A stretch of DNA of 36,199 bases from assembly GCA_028873825.1 (NCBI GenBank), contig JAPPNM010000039.1, positions 1 to 36,199 on the forward strand, in the 5' to 3' direction. This DNA comes from Gemmatimonadota bacterium (GTDB lineage: Bacteria > Gemmatimonadota > Gemmatimonadetes > Longimicrobiales > Gaopeijiaceae). Shown here piece after piece: positions 25,506 through 33,246 of the stretch. Position 1 is the stretch's first letter. The number at the start of each line of letters is the position of its first letter. The notes below the pieces were generated by a model, which was not told the DNA's origin, made no database searches, and saw nothing but the letters and a program-made list of their open reading frames with translations. The translations under genes and the position numbers were made by a program.

Positions 25506-26648
25506 ATGTCCACGACGTCCGCGCAGCCCGGGCCGGAGGCTCCCGCCGACGCCGCGAGCGAGGTCCGCGTCGAGTTCGAGGGGGTGGACAAGAGCTACGA
25601 CGGCCGCACTCTCGTGGTGAAGGACTTCAGCCTGAGCATTCGCAAGGGCGAATTCGTCACGCTTTTGGGGCCGTCCGGATCGGGCAAGACCACCATCCTG
25701 ATGATGCTGGCCGGATTCCAGGCGCCCACCGCGGGCGTCATCCGCATCGACGGCCGCTCGGTCGAGGACCTGCCGCCCCGCAAGCGCGGGATCGGCATGG
25801 TATTCCAGAACTACGCGCTGTTCCCCCACATGACGGTGGGCCGCAATCTGGCGTTCCCCCTGGAGGTGCGCGGGCTGAACGGCGAGGAACGGCGGCGGCG
25901 GGTGGAGCGCGCGATCGGCCTGGTGCGGCTCGAGGGTTTGGAGGGCCGGCGGCCCGGGCAGCTTTCGGGGGGACAGCAACAGCGGGTGGCGATCGCGCGG
26001 GCGCTGGTCTTCGAGCCCAGCCTGGTGCTGATGGACGAGCCGCTGGGGGCGCTGGACCGCAGCCTGCGGGAGGAGATGCAGTACGAGATCCGCCGCCTCC
26101 ACCGGAAGCTGGCCGTCACGATCGTGTACGTGACGCACGACCAGCAGGAAGCGATGGTCATGTCGGACCGGATCGCCGTGCTCAAGGACGGGGTGGTCGA
26201 GCAGATCGCCGCCCCGGAGGCGCTCTACGAGGAACCCGAGCGCGCCTTCGTCGCGCGGTTCATCGGGGAGAACAACCGCCTGCGCGGCCGCGTGGCGACC
26301 GTCCGCGACGGGCTCTGCGAGGTGGCGGTGGGCGGAGAGCGGATTCGGGCGCTGGTGATTGCGAACTGCGAGCCCGGCGACGAAGTCACGCTCTCGATCC
26401 GGCCGGAACGGGTCGTCGTCAATCCGCATCCCGGCGTTTTCGGCAACCAGGTGGGCGGCACGGTTCGGGACCTCGCCTTTCTGGGCGACCACCTGCGCGT
26501 TAGAATGGATGCCTGCGGCCACCGGAACTTCATCGCAAAGATACCCAACATCGCCGGGCACGGCGGAATCCTCGTCGGCGACACGGTTCGCATCGGCTGG
26601 ACCGTGACCGACTGCCGGGCCCTTGACGTCGAACCGAAAGGACAGTAG
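25506..26648 (+). CDS. potA: Polyamine-type ABC transporter ATP-binding protein
   Basis: ATPase of 380 aa powering import through the two permeases downstream. Walker A GPSGSGKT (55-62), Q-loop near FQNYALFPH (100-108), signature LSGGQQQR (153-160), Walker B LVLMDEP (173-179) and switch His211 are intact. The C-terminal part (about 260-380) is a TOBE-type domain (GDEVTLSIRPERVVV). The linker FIGENNRLRGRV is typical of PotA. It begins 5 bases after the ricT-like stop and ends 7 bases before the binding-protein start, so the four transport genes form one tight operon. Spermidine/putrescine is the closest family substrate; others such as iron or opines are possible. Confidence 0.9.
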   Translation: MSTTSAQPGPEAPADAASEVRVEFEGVDKSYDGRTLVVKDFSLSIRKGEFVTLLGPSGSGKTTILMMLAGFQAPTAGVIRIDGRSVEDLPPRKRGIGMVFQNYALFPHMTVGRNLAFPLEVRGLNGEERRRRVERAIGLVRLEGLEGRRPGQLSGGQQQRVAIARALVFEPSLVLMDEPLGALDRSLREEMQYEIRRLHRKLAVTIVYVTHDQQEAMVMSDRIAVLKDGVVEQIAAPEALYEEPERAFVARFIGENNRLRGRVATVRDGLCEVAVGGERIRALVIANCEPGDEVTLSIRPERVVVNPHPGVFGNQVGGTVRDLAFLGDHLRVRMDACGHRNFIAKIPNIAGHGGILVGDTVRIGWTVTDCRALDVEPKGQ

Positions 26649-26655
26649 AAGAACC

Positions 26656-27756
26656 ATGACCACCGCAACGCACCGCTTCATCCCTCCCGCGCTGGCCCTC
26701 GCGGTCGTTGCCGCGACCTCCCCGCTCGACACCGCGGCGGCCCAGGCGGTGACGGCCGTCGGCTGGGGCGGCGCGTACGGGAGGGCCGTCCAGATGGGCG
26801 TGAACAAGCCCTTCACGGCCGAGACCGGGATACGTGTGACCGTGGAGGACTACAACGGCGGGCTCGCGCAAATCCGGGCGCAGGTCGAGGCGGACAACAT
26901 ACAGTGGGACGTGGTCGACCTGGAGATGGCCGACGCGGTGCGCGGCTGCGACGAGGGGCTGCTGGAACCCATCGACATCGCCACCCTGCCCCCGGGACCG
27001 GACGGCACGCCCGCCGCCGAGGATTTCGTCGCCGAAGGATTGAGCGAGTGCGGAGTCGGCCTGATCTACTGGTCCACCGTGTACGCGTACAACGCCGAGA
27101 ACATGGAAGGGGCGAAGCCGACGACGATCGCGGACTTCTTCGACCTGGAGACCTTCCCCGGACGGCGGGGGATGCGCCGCATCCCGCAGGCGAATCTCGA
27201 GTTCGCGCTGATGGCCGACGGCGTGCCGCTCGACTCGATCTACGCCGCGCTCGACACGCCCGAGGGGCTGGACCGGGCCTTCCGCAAGCTCGAGACCATC
27301 AAGGACCAGGTCGTATGGTGGGAAGCGGGCGCGCAGCCTCCGCAGATGCTGGCCGACGGCGAAGTGGTGATGAGCACCGCGTTCAACGGGCGCATCTTCA
27401 ACGCGCAGATGCTCGAGGCCCAGCCGCTGGTGATCGTGTGGGACGGCCAGCTGCTGGACGTGAACGTGCTCGGGATCGTGGCGGGAACACCGCGGATGGA
27501 GGTGGCGAAGCGCTATCTGACGTTCGCCACCACCGCCGAGGCGCAGGCGCGGATCGGCAGCCGGATTTCCTATTCCCCGGCCCGCAGGTCCGGTTCGGCG
27601 CTGGTGACGACGCACGTGGTCACCGGTCTGGATATGGCCTCCCACATGCCGGCGAATCCCGACAACGCCGCCCGCTCGGTGCGCTACGACTGGCTGTGGT
27701 GGGCGGACAACCAGGACGAGCTGATGGTGCGCTTCAGCGCGTGGCTGGCGCGCTGA
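26656..27756 (+). CDS. Periplasmic substrate-binding protein, PotD-like
   Basis: Solute receptor of 366 aa. Signal peptide MTTATHRFIPPALALAVVAA, cleavage near AAAQA-VT. The mature N-terminus VTAVGWGGAYGRAVQMGVNK with KPFTAETGIRV is usual for the PotD/PotF class. A hinge region around VGLIYWSTVYAYNAENM, WEAGAQPPQMLADGEVVMST and FNGRIFNAQM also fits. Typical PotD acidic polyamine contacts could not be placed with confidence, so the ligand may be an amino-acid derivative or polyamine. ATG at 26656 gives the signal peptide; the in-frame start at 26623 overlaps the ATPase gene and is not preferred. Confidence 0.88.
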   Translation: MTTATHRFIPPALALAVVAATSPLDTAAAQAVTAVGWGGAYGRAVQMGVNKPFTAETGIRVTVEDYNGGLAQIRAQVEADNIQWDVVDLEMADAVRGCDEGLLEPIDIATLPPGPDGTPAAEDFVAEGLSECGVGLIYWSTVYAYNAENMEGAKPTTIADFFDLETFPGRRGMRRIPQANLEFALMADGVPLDSIYAALDTPEGLDRAFRKLETIKDQVVWWEAGAQPPQMLADGEVVMSTAFNGRIFNAQMLEAQPLVIVWDGQLLDVNVLGIVAGTPRMEVAKRYLTFATTAEAQARIGSRISYSPARRSGSALVTTHVVTGLDMASHMPANPDNAARSVRYDWLWWADNQDELMVRFSAWLAR

Positions 27757-27760
27757 GACG

Positions 27761-28954
27761 TTGAGCGCGGGGGGCCGGGGGCGGCTGCGGGCGCTCGGAC
27801 TCGTTCTGCCCCTTCTTCTCTTCATCCTCGTCACCTTCGTCGCGCCGCTGGCGACGATGCTGGTGCGGAGCGTCCACGAGCCAGTGGTGGCGGACGCCCT
27901 GCCGGCGACGGTTGCGGCGCTGGCCGAATGGGACGGGGAGAGTCCGCCGCCCGAGGCCGCATACGAGGCCGCCGCGCGGGAGCTGGCCGCCGCGCGCGAA
28001 GACAGGACGCTGGGTCGGGTGGCCGGGGCGGTGAACCGGGTGCGCAGCGGGCTGCGGGGGGTCCTCACGCGAAGCGCGCGCTCTCTCGGCGGCGTGACCG
28101 AAGGGCCCTGGCGAGGCGTGATGGAGGGGATCGACGACGCCTGGGCCGACCCGGCAACCTGGCACGCCATTCGAGAGACGGGCCGGCGGTTCACATCCCG
28201 CCACTATCTCAACGCTCTCGACATGCGGCGGCTACCCGACGGCTCGGTGGCGCGGCAGCCCGAGGAACGGCGCATCTACCTGCCGCTGCTCCGGCGCACG
28301 CTGATGGTCAGCGCGGCCATCACCGTCCTGTGCCTGCTCCTGGGCTATCCGGTCGCGCACCTCATCGCGCACGCCCCGGAGCGGCGCGCCAACGTTCTGC
28401 TGGCGCTGGTGCTGATCCCGTTCTGGACGTCGCTGCTCGTGCGCACCACTGCGTGGATCGTGCTGCTTCAGACGCAGGGCGTGATCAACGACGTCCTCGT
28501 CACCTTGGGCCTCGTCGGCGAGGACGGCCGGATCTCCATGATCTACAACATGACCGGAACCGTCATCGCCATGACCCACGTGCTGCTGCCGTTCATGGTG
28601 CTGCCGCTCTACTCCGTCATGCGCGCGATTCCCCGCCAGTACATGAACGCGGCGTCCTCGCTGGGAGCCACCCCGGCGCAGGCGTTCCTTCGCGTTTACT
28701 GGCCGCAGACTCTGCCCGGAGTGGGCGCGGGCTCGCTCCTCGTCTTCATTCTGGCGATCGGCTACTACATCACGCCGGCCCTGGTGGGCGGAAGCAGCGG
28801 CCAGCTGATCTCCAACATGGTCGCGTACCACATGCAGACCTCGCTCAACTGGGGCCTCGCGGCCGCGCTCGGTGGAATCCTCCTGGCCGGCGTGCTCGTG
28901 CTCTACTTGGTCTACGACCGGCTCGTGGGCGTCGAGCGCCTGAGCCTGGGGTGA
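27761..28954 (+). CDS. ABC transporter permease, PotB-like, with large periplasmic insert
   Basis: Inner-membrane permease of 397 aa, longer than E. coli PotB (about 285 aa). The first helix (LGLVLPLLLFILVTFVAPLA) is separated from the remaining five by about 140 residues of charged, helix-rich sequence (45-180), which would be periplasmic. The core then follows, with IPFWTSLLVRTTAWIVLLQ, MTHVLLPFMVLPLYSVMRAI, and the EAA-type loop MNAASSLGATPAQAFLRVYWPQTLPG that docks on the ATPase. The start is TTG at 27761, 4 bases after the receptor stop; no ATG is suitably placed. Similar insert-bearing PotB homologues are known. Confidence 0.9.
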   Translation: MSAGGRGRLRALGLVLPLLLFILVTFVAPLATMLVRSVHEPVVADALPATVAALAEWDGESPPPEAAYEAAARELAAAREDRTLGRVAGAVNRVRSGLRGVLTRSARSLGGVTEGPWRGVMEGIDDAWADPATWHAIRETGRRFTSRHYLNALDMRRLPDGSVARQPEERRIYLPLLRRTLMVSAAITVLCLLLGYPVAHLIAHAPERRANVLLALVLIPFWTSLLVRTTAWIVLLQTQGVINDVLVTLGLVGEDGRISMIYNMTGTVIAMTHVLLPFMVLPLYSVMRAIPRQYMNAASSLGATPAQAFLRVYWPQTLPGVGAGSLLVFILAIGYYITPALVGGSSGQLISNMVAYHMQTSLNWGLAAALGGILLAGVLVLYLVYDRLVGVERLSLG

Positions 28955-28958
28955 CCGG

Positions 28959-29831
28959 GTGAAGCCCTTGCCGGGCACCGCACCCACCGGGGGCGGAGCG
29001 TCGCTCGCGCTCGGCCGGGTCTTCCGCCCGGGCGCGCTCGGCCGCGGCGTCTACGTGGGCTTCTGCGCGCTGGTGCTGGTGTTCCTGATCGCGCCCATCC
29101 TCGTGATCGTGCCGCTCAGCTTCAACGCCGAGCCCTACTTCACCTTCACCGAGGGGATGCTTAGGCTGGACCCGGACGCGTACTCGCTGAGGTGGTACCG
29201 CGAGATCGCCGAGAACGAGGTCTGGACCCGCAGTCTCGTCAACAGCCTGATAGTCGGCGTCTCGGCCACCCTCCTCGCCACCGCGCTCGGCACGCTGGCC
29301 GCGCTTGGTCTAGCGAGTCCCGCGATGCCCGCCCGGCGCGTCGCCATGAGCCTCCTGATCTCGCCCATGATCACGCCGGTGATCATCTCCGCGGCCGGGA
29401 TGTTCTTCTTCTATTCGAGCATCGGGCTCGGCCAGACCCATCTCGGCCTGATCCTGGCGCACACCGCGCTGGGCATCCCCTTCGTGGTCATCACCGTCAC
29501 GGCCACGCTCTCCGGTTTCGACAGCAACCTGACCCGCGCGGCCGCATCCCTGGGCGCGGGGCCCCTGTACGCGTTCCGCCGCGTGCAGCTGCCGTTGATC
29601 GCGCCCGGGGTGGTCTCGGGCGCGCTCTTCGCCTTCGCCACCTCGTTCGACGAAGTGGTGGTGGTGCTCTTCATGGCCGGGATCGAGCAGCGGACCATCC
29701 CGCGCCAGATGTGGGCGGGAATCCGGGAGCAGATCAGTCCGGCGATCCTGGCCGTGGCGACCTTCCTGATAGTGTTCGCGACGGTGCTGCTCGCGGTCGT
29801 GGCGTGGCTGCAAAGGCGGGGAGGCGAGTAG
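28959..29831 (+). CDS. ABC transporter permease, PotC-like
   Basis: Second permease of the importer, 290 aa, normal length. Six helices start with VYVGFCALVLVFLIAPILVI and continue through LVNSLIVGVSATLLATALGT. The EAA-type cytoplasmic loop reads NLTRAAASLGAGPLYAFRRV and is followed by QLPLIAPGV. FDEVVVVLFMAG, the signature of the PotC/PotI group, follows. The start is GTG at 28959, 4 bases after the PotB-like stop. It closes an A-D-B-C ordered operon. A terminator is not evident; the sequence after the stop contains a short tandem duplication and then an inverted-repeat element. Confidence 0.92.
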   Translation: MKPLPGTAPTGGGASLALGRVFRPGALGRGVYVGFCALVLVFLIAPILVIVPLSFNAEPYFTFTEGMLRLDPDAYSLRWYREIAENEVWTRSLVNSLIVGVSATLLATALGTLAALGLASPAMPARRVAMSLLISPMITPVIISAAGMFFFYSSIGLGQTHLGLILAHTALGIPFVVITVTATLSGFDSNLTRAAASLGAGPLYAFRRVQLPLIAPGVVSGALFAFATSFDEVVVVLFMAGIEQRTIPRQMWAGIREQISPAILAVATFLIVFATVLLAVVAWLQRRGGE

Positions 29832-29861
29832 GGCCGGGGGGAGAACAGACCGGGAGATCCG

Positions 29862-29889
29862 CGCCCGATGCCGGCCGCCCGATGCCGGC
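29862..29889. repeat. Perfect 14-bp tandem duplication
   Basis: CGCCCGATGCCGGC occurs twice head to tail (29862-29875, 29876-29889) just after the ABC operon. Confidence 0.8.
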
Positions 29890-29982
29890 CGGCGGGGGTG
29901 AGGGCGACGGCGACCGGATCACGGTCGCGACGACCGGGCATTGGCCGCGGCCGGGCCGTTGACGTACTGTCAGGAAACTAGG

Positions 29983-30268
29983 TAGTCCCGTACTCGCATT
30001 CGAGCGCCCGGTCGGAGTCGTTACCTTGTCAGTCCGGGACACACGGATGTGGCCGGAGATCGAGAAGGGCCCGAACCGCCCACTGGACGCGACCGAGGAG
30101 GGAGGGGAGCCGGCATGTATGCAGGTGGTCCCATGAGCGAAGCGACAAACCGACCGGCTGCGCTCCGCGTTGCTCCTCGGGCGAATAGCGCTGCTATTCC
30201 CCCTTCGTCTTGCCGGCCCGGCGCCTCGCCGCTCTCGGTGCTCGGGCGGCTTTATCCACCGACTGCTA
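29983..30268 (+). repeat. Dispersed inverted-repeat element, copy 3
   Basis: The right half is secure. Positions 30155-30268 match copy 2 from GGCTGCGCTC through the hairpin AATAGC-GCT-GCTATT, the GC-rich arm and the tip GGCTTTATCCACCGACTGCT, followed by AA. The arm lacks five bases (GCGCC) relative to copies 1 and 2. The left tip is weak: TAGTCCCGT at 29983, then GCATTCGAGCG, matching copy 2 only with a deletion. The AT-rich core is absent. The element lies directly before the coiled-coil gene, whose GTG is 21 bases past the tip, so it may carry that gene's upstream signals. Confidence 0.6.
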
Positions 30269-30288
30269 ACCGCCGCGGGGGTGGTCCG

Positions 30289-30843
30289 GTGACTCCGGAA
30301 TTCGTCGCCATCCTGAGTGTCGGAGTTTCTCTCCTGGGGATCGGCGTCTCGCTGGCGGTCATGCTGGTGAGGCTGAGTGGAGTGCTGCGGACCGACCTGA
30401 AGATCCTGCGAACGGACATTAACGCGCTTCGAACCGAGCTGAAGGGCGACATCGACTCCCTCAGGACCGAGCTGAAGGGCGACATCGACTCCCTCAGAAC
30501 CGAGCTGAAGGGCGACATCGACTCCCTCAGAACCGAGCTGAAGGGCGACATCGACTCCCTCAGAACCGAAAGGAAGGGCGACATCGACGCCCTCAGGACC
30601 GAGTTGTCCGAGTTTCGCAGGGACGTCAAGGAGGAGTTCGTAGTTCATCGAACCGAGACTCGCGACGACACCGCCGCGCTACGTGGCGAGATCGCCGCCC
30701 TCCGAACCGAGTCCAGAGAGGACATTGGCGCATTGCGCGTCGAGCTGGCCGGTCTGCGGACGGACACCCGGACCGATATCGCCGCGCTCCGGGCTGACAT
30801 CCGGGATCGCCTCGGCTCCAGGCGGTCATCGTCGGTAGCCTGA
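30289..30843 (+). CDS. Membrane-anchored coiled-coil protein built on 11-residue repeats
   Basis: Not a recognised enzyme. From GTG 30289 it is 184 aa. One N-terminal transmembrane helix (FVAILSVGVSLLGIGVSLAV) is followed by an almost unbroken helix of 11-residue (hendecad) repeats. Its centre has five copies of LRTELKGDIDS, and degenerate copies continue to the end (LRTDTRTDIAALRADIRD). Leucine and isoleucine spacing and alternating acid/base residues predict a long coiled coil, probably cytoplasmic. Proteins of this shape act as spacers or scaffolds; no specific function can be given. The frame is open further upstream through the repeat element, but only this start keeps the helix as a clean N-terminal anchor. 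It converges on the suhB-like gene. Confidence 0.65.
   Translation: MTPEFVAILSVGVSLLGIGVSLAVMLVRLSGVLRTDLKILRTDINALRTELKGDIDSLRTELKGDIDSLRTELKGDIDSLRTELKGDIDSLRTERKGDIDALRTELSEFRRDVKEEFVVHRTETRDDTAALRGEIAALRTESREDIGALRVELAGLRTDTRTDIAALRADIRDRLGSRRSSSVA
30433..30597 (+). repeat. Five 33-bp tandem repeats inside the coiled-coil gene
   Basis: Units start at 30433, 30466, 30499, 30532 and 30565. Units 2-4 are almost identical at the DNA level; the fifth has ACCGAAAGG in place of ACCGAGCTG. The period is 11 codons, so copy-number change keeps frame. Confidence 0.95.
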
Positions 30844-30968
30844 ACGGGACCGCCTTCCCCCGGCGCCGGCGGGTAAGCCCGCGCGAGCCCCGAGACCGGC
30901 AGGGCGCGACGGGAGGGGAACGGCGGCGATCTCCGCCCGCAAGCGGCCCGACGACGCATGCGATCCGG

Positions 30969-31814
30969 TCACCCGGTTCGATTGGCTGCCGATCGACGTT
31001 GTAGCCCGAGAATCAACCTGAGGGACTTCAATCCCTCCTCCGAATTGGCCGCCATCACCGACCCGGCCACCGGCCCCACCCCACCTCCCTCCACCCGCTC
31101 CACCACGCCCCCCGCCTCCGTCACGAGCAGCGCCCCCGCACCAAAATCCCACGGCCCCAGGCGCGACTCCCAGAACCCGTCCAGGATGCCGTTCGCCACA
31201 TAGGCCAGGTCTATTGCCGCTGCACCTGTCCGCCGCACCCCCGCGGTTCGCCTGAGCGCCCGGTCGAGCTGCGCCAGATACTCCGGCAACGCCGCGTGCG
31301 CCTTGAAGGGAAAACCGGTACCCAGCAGGTAACGGCTCGTTCTCGCGGTGCCGCTGACCCTAACCCGCTCGCCGTTCTCGCGGGCACCGAGTCCGCGCGC
31401 CGCCGTCCACACCTTGCCGAGCGCCTGCGCGTCCACGGCCGCCGCAACGGGCCCCTTCCCGTCCCAGACCGCCACCGAGGCCGCGTGGTAGGGGTGTCCG
31501 TGCAGAAAGTTGGTCGTGCCGTCGAGCGGGTCCACGAGCCAGAGATGCTCGCCGCCGGCCGCACCCGCGCGGCCACCGCCCTCCTCCTCGGCCAGGATCG
31601 CGTGGCCGGGGTGCCGTTCGGCGATAACCGCCATCGCGGCTTCCTGCGAGGCCATGTCCACATCGGACACGAAGTCGCTCGAGGCGGTCTTCTCGCTCAC
31701 CCACCGTCCGCCGCCGCGCCTCGCCGCCTCTCGGTGGACCCGGGCCGCCGCGCGGGCGGCTGCGGTCGCCGTCGCCAGCAGGCGCTCGACGTGTTCACGA
31801 TGTGAGAACGACAT
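30969..31814 (-). CDS. Inositol monophosphatase family phosphatase, SuhB-like
   Basis: Mg-dependent sugar/inositol phosphatase of 281 aa. Metal ligands are visible: E76/E77 in ILAEEEGG, the signature LWLVDPLDGTTNFLHG (91-106) and WDFGAGALLVTEAGG (from 222). K42-x-x-SSDFVSDVD near the N-terminus is the usual opening. Family members hydrolyse inositol-1-phosphate, histidinol phosphate or 3'-phosphoadenosine phosphates, so the substrate is open. The ATG at 31814 lies inside a decayed copy of the dispersed element (31802-31935), which therefore forms the gene's 5' end and leader. Divergent from trpS; convergent with the coiled-coil gene. Confidence 0.92.
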   Translation of the reverse strand: MSFSHREHVERLLATATAAARAAARVHREAARRGGGRWVSEKTASSDFVSDVDMASQEAAMAVIAERHPGHAILAEEEGGGRAGAAGGEHLWLVDPLDGTTNFLHGHPYHAASVAVWDGKGPVAAAVDAQALGKVWTAARGLGARENGERVRVSGTARTSRYLLGTGFPFKAHAALPEYLAQLDRALRRTAGVRRTGAAAIDLAYVANGILDGFWESRLGPWDFGAGALLVTEAGGVVERVEGGGVGPVAGSVMAANSEEGLKSLRLILGLQRRSAANRTG

Positions 31815-31935
31815 TGCAAGATGTCACTTCCAGCATACGCTCTTCCGTTCCGAGCCTCGGCCCCCGGGGCCAGGTAGCGCGGCACTCTCGTCGCGCCTTG
31901 CCGGACTCGCCTCCCCGGCGCGGGCACCCGCCGCC
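31802..31935 (+). repeat. Dispersed inverted-repeat element, decayed internal fragment (copy 4)
   Basis: 31802-31856 aligns without gaps to the core of copy 2 (18682-18736) at roughly two thirds of positions, including ATGTCA, TTCCAGCATAC and CTTCC. CTCGTCGCGCCTTGCCGG at 31887 matches the right arm exactly over its first 16 bases, but the spacing is 15 bases shorter, so the AATAGC hairpin is missing. No tips are found. It occupies the divergent gap between suhB-like and trpS; apart from it, 31815-32116 holds only upstream sequence, with GTTAACTTAG at about 32009 as a possible -10 region. Confidence 0.5.
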
Positions 31936-32116
31936 CCGAAGCGCGGACAGGTCGGCGACACGCGGATCCATATCGTCTCCCGCGCGGCGCGGGTTCCCGC
32001 CACAGGCTGTTAACTTAGCGGTCCGCGCCGAGACCGCGTTCGGACGCGCGTCGCCTTTTCGCGGACAGCCCCCCTCGCGCCCGCAACCCCTCGCACCCCG
32101 CAACGCCGCCCCGCCC

Positions 32117-33157
32117 ATGCCACCCCGCAAACGAGTCTACTCCGGGATCCAGCCCACCGCCGTCATGACCGTCGGCAACTACTTCGGCGCCGTGCAGAAC
32201 TGGGTCCGGTTGCAGGACGAATGCGACTGCGTCTACTGCGTCGTGGATCTTCACGCCCTGACGGCGCCCTACGACGCGGCCGAGCTGCGCCGCGCGTCCA
32301 GGGAGATGTTCGTCAGCCTGCTGGCGGCCGGGATCGATCCGGACCGCACGACCGTCTACATCCAGTCGACCGTTCCCGAACAGACGGAACTGTGCTGGCT
32401 CCTCGCGAACCTCACCTCGCTGGGCGACCTCTCCCGCATGACCCAGTTCAAGGAGAAGTCGGGCCTGCTAGGGGGCGGATCCGGCGAAGATGGCGCGTTC
32501 ATCCCGGCCGGCCTGCTCTTCTACCCGGTCCTGCAGGCGGCCGACATCCTGGCCTACCGCGCCGACCGCGTGCCGGTGGGACAGGACCAGTCCCAGCACC
32601 TCGAGCTGAGCCGGCGGATCGCGCGCCGCTTCAACTCACGCTTCGGCTACCTGTTCCCCGAGCCCGAGACGCTGCACGCGACCGTTACCAAGGTCCTCTC
32701 GCCCGCCGATCCGACGCGCAAGATGAGCAAGAGCCTCGGCCCGCGGCACTACATCGGCCTCTTCGAGGAGGAGGACTCGGTCCGCAGGAAGATCCGTTCG
32801 GCGGTCACCGACTCCGGCGTCGCGCCGCGCACGGGGGACACCGGTGAGGGCCGGGCAAGTCCCGGCATCGAGAACCTGCTCACGCTCCTCGCCGCCTGCG
32901 GCCACGCGGACGACGCGCGCCGGATGCGGGACGACTACTTCGCGGGCACCTTGCGCTACGTCGACCTGAAGGGGCTCACGGCGGACGCGCTCGCGGTCCT
33001 CACCGCGGCGATGCGCGAGCGCCGGGCCGACATCCTAGGCCGCGAGAAGGATCTGGACGGGCGGATCATGGCCATGGGCGAGCAGGCCCGCGCCATGGCC
33101 GGAGAAACCCTGGCGCGCGCCCGCGAAAAGATGGGGACGTTCCGGCCCGCCACCTGA
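32117..33157 (+). CDS. trpS: Tryptophanyl-tRNA synthetase
   Basis: Class I synthetase of 346 aa that charges tRNA-Trp. The N-terminus MPPRKRVYSGIQPTAVMTVG continues into NYFGAVQNWV; the HIGH equivalent is TVGN (18-21), as in Geobacillus TrpRS (TIGN). Also present are CVVDLHALT, RMTQFKEKS (which contacts the 3' end and ATP), AADILAYRADRVPVGQDQSQ and KMSKS (202-206), followed by KIRSAVTDSG. The frame is open to 31802, but family similarity begins at ATG 32117. It contains all catalytic blocks and should be functional. The next gene starts 74-89 bases later on the same strand. Confidence 0.97.
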   Translation: MPPRKRVYSGIQPTAVMTVGNYFGAVQNWVRLQDECDCVYCVVDLHALTAPYDAAELRRASREMFVSLLAAGIDPDRTTVYIQSTVPEQTELCWLLANLTSLGDLSRMTQFKEKSGLLGGGSGEDGAFIPAGLLFYPVLQAADILAYRADRVPVGQDQSQHLELSRRIARRFNSRFGYLFPEPETLHATVTKVLSPADPTRKMSKSLGPRHYIGLFEEEDSVRRKIRSAVTDSGVAPRTGDTGEGRASPGIENLLTLLAACGHADDARRMRDDYFAGTLRYVDLKGLTADALAVLTAAMRERRADILGREKDLDGRIMAMGEQARAMAGETLARAREKMGTFRPAT

Positions 33158-33219
33158 CCGAAGACCAACCGGTTGCCGCCGCCGGCCGCCCTCGGCAGCG
33201 GGCGAACCGGCGACCGCCG

Positions 33220-33234
33220 AGGAGAGGCACGATC
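33220..33234 (+). promoter_or_regulatory. Ribosome-binding site placed for an ATC codon
   Basis: AGGAG at 33220-33224 lies 7 bases before ATC (33232-33234), which is in frame with the DapA-like gene. It is about 22 bases from the first ordinary start, GTG 33247, too far to serve it well. Confidence 0.45.
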
Positions 33235-33246
33235 GACATCAGCGGA

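Noticed and set aside
30433-30597. Regular 33-bp repeats as a CRISPR array
   Set aside because: There are no spacers; the units are head to tail and encode an in-frame coiled coil.
31802-32116. N-terminal extension of trpS by 105 codons
   Set aside because: The extension is low-complexity, overlaps a repeat remnant, and family similarity begins at 32117.
32117-32180. TrpS without histidine in its HIGH motif
   Set aside because: TVGN/TIGN is normal for many bacterial tryptophanyl-tRNA synthetases.
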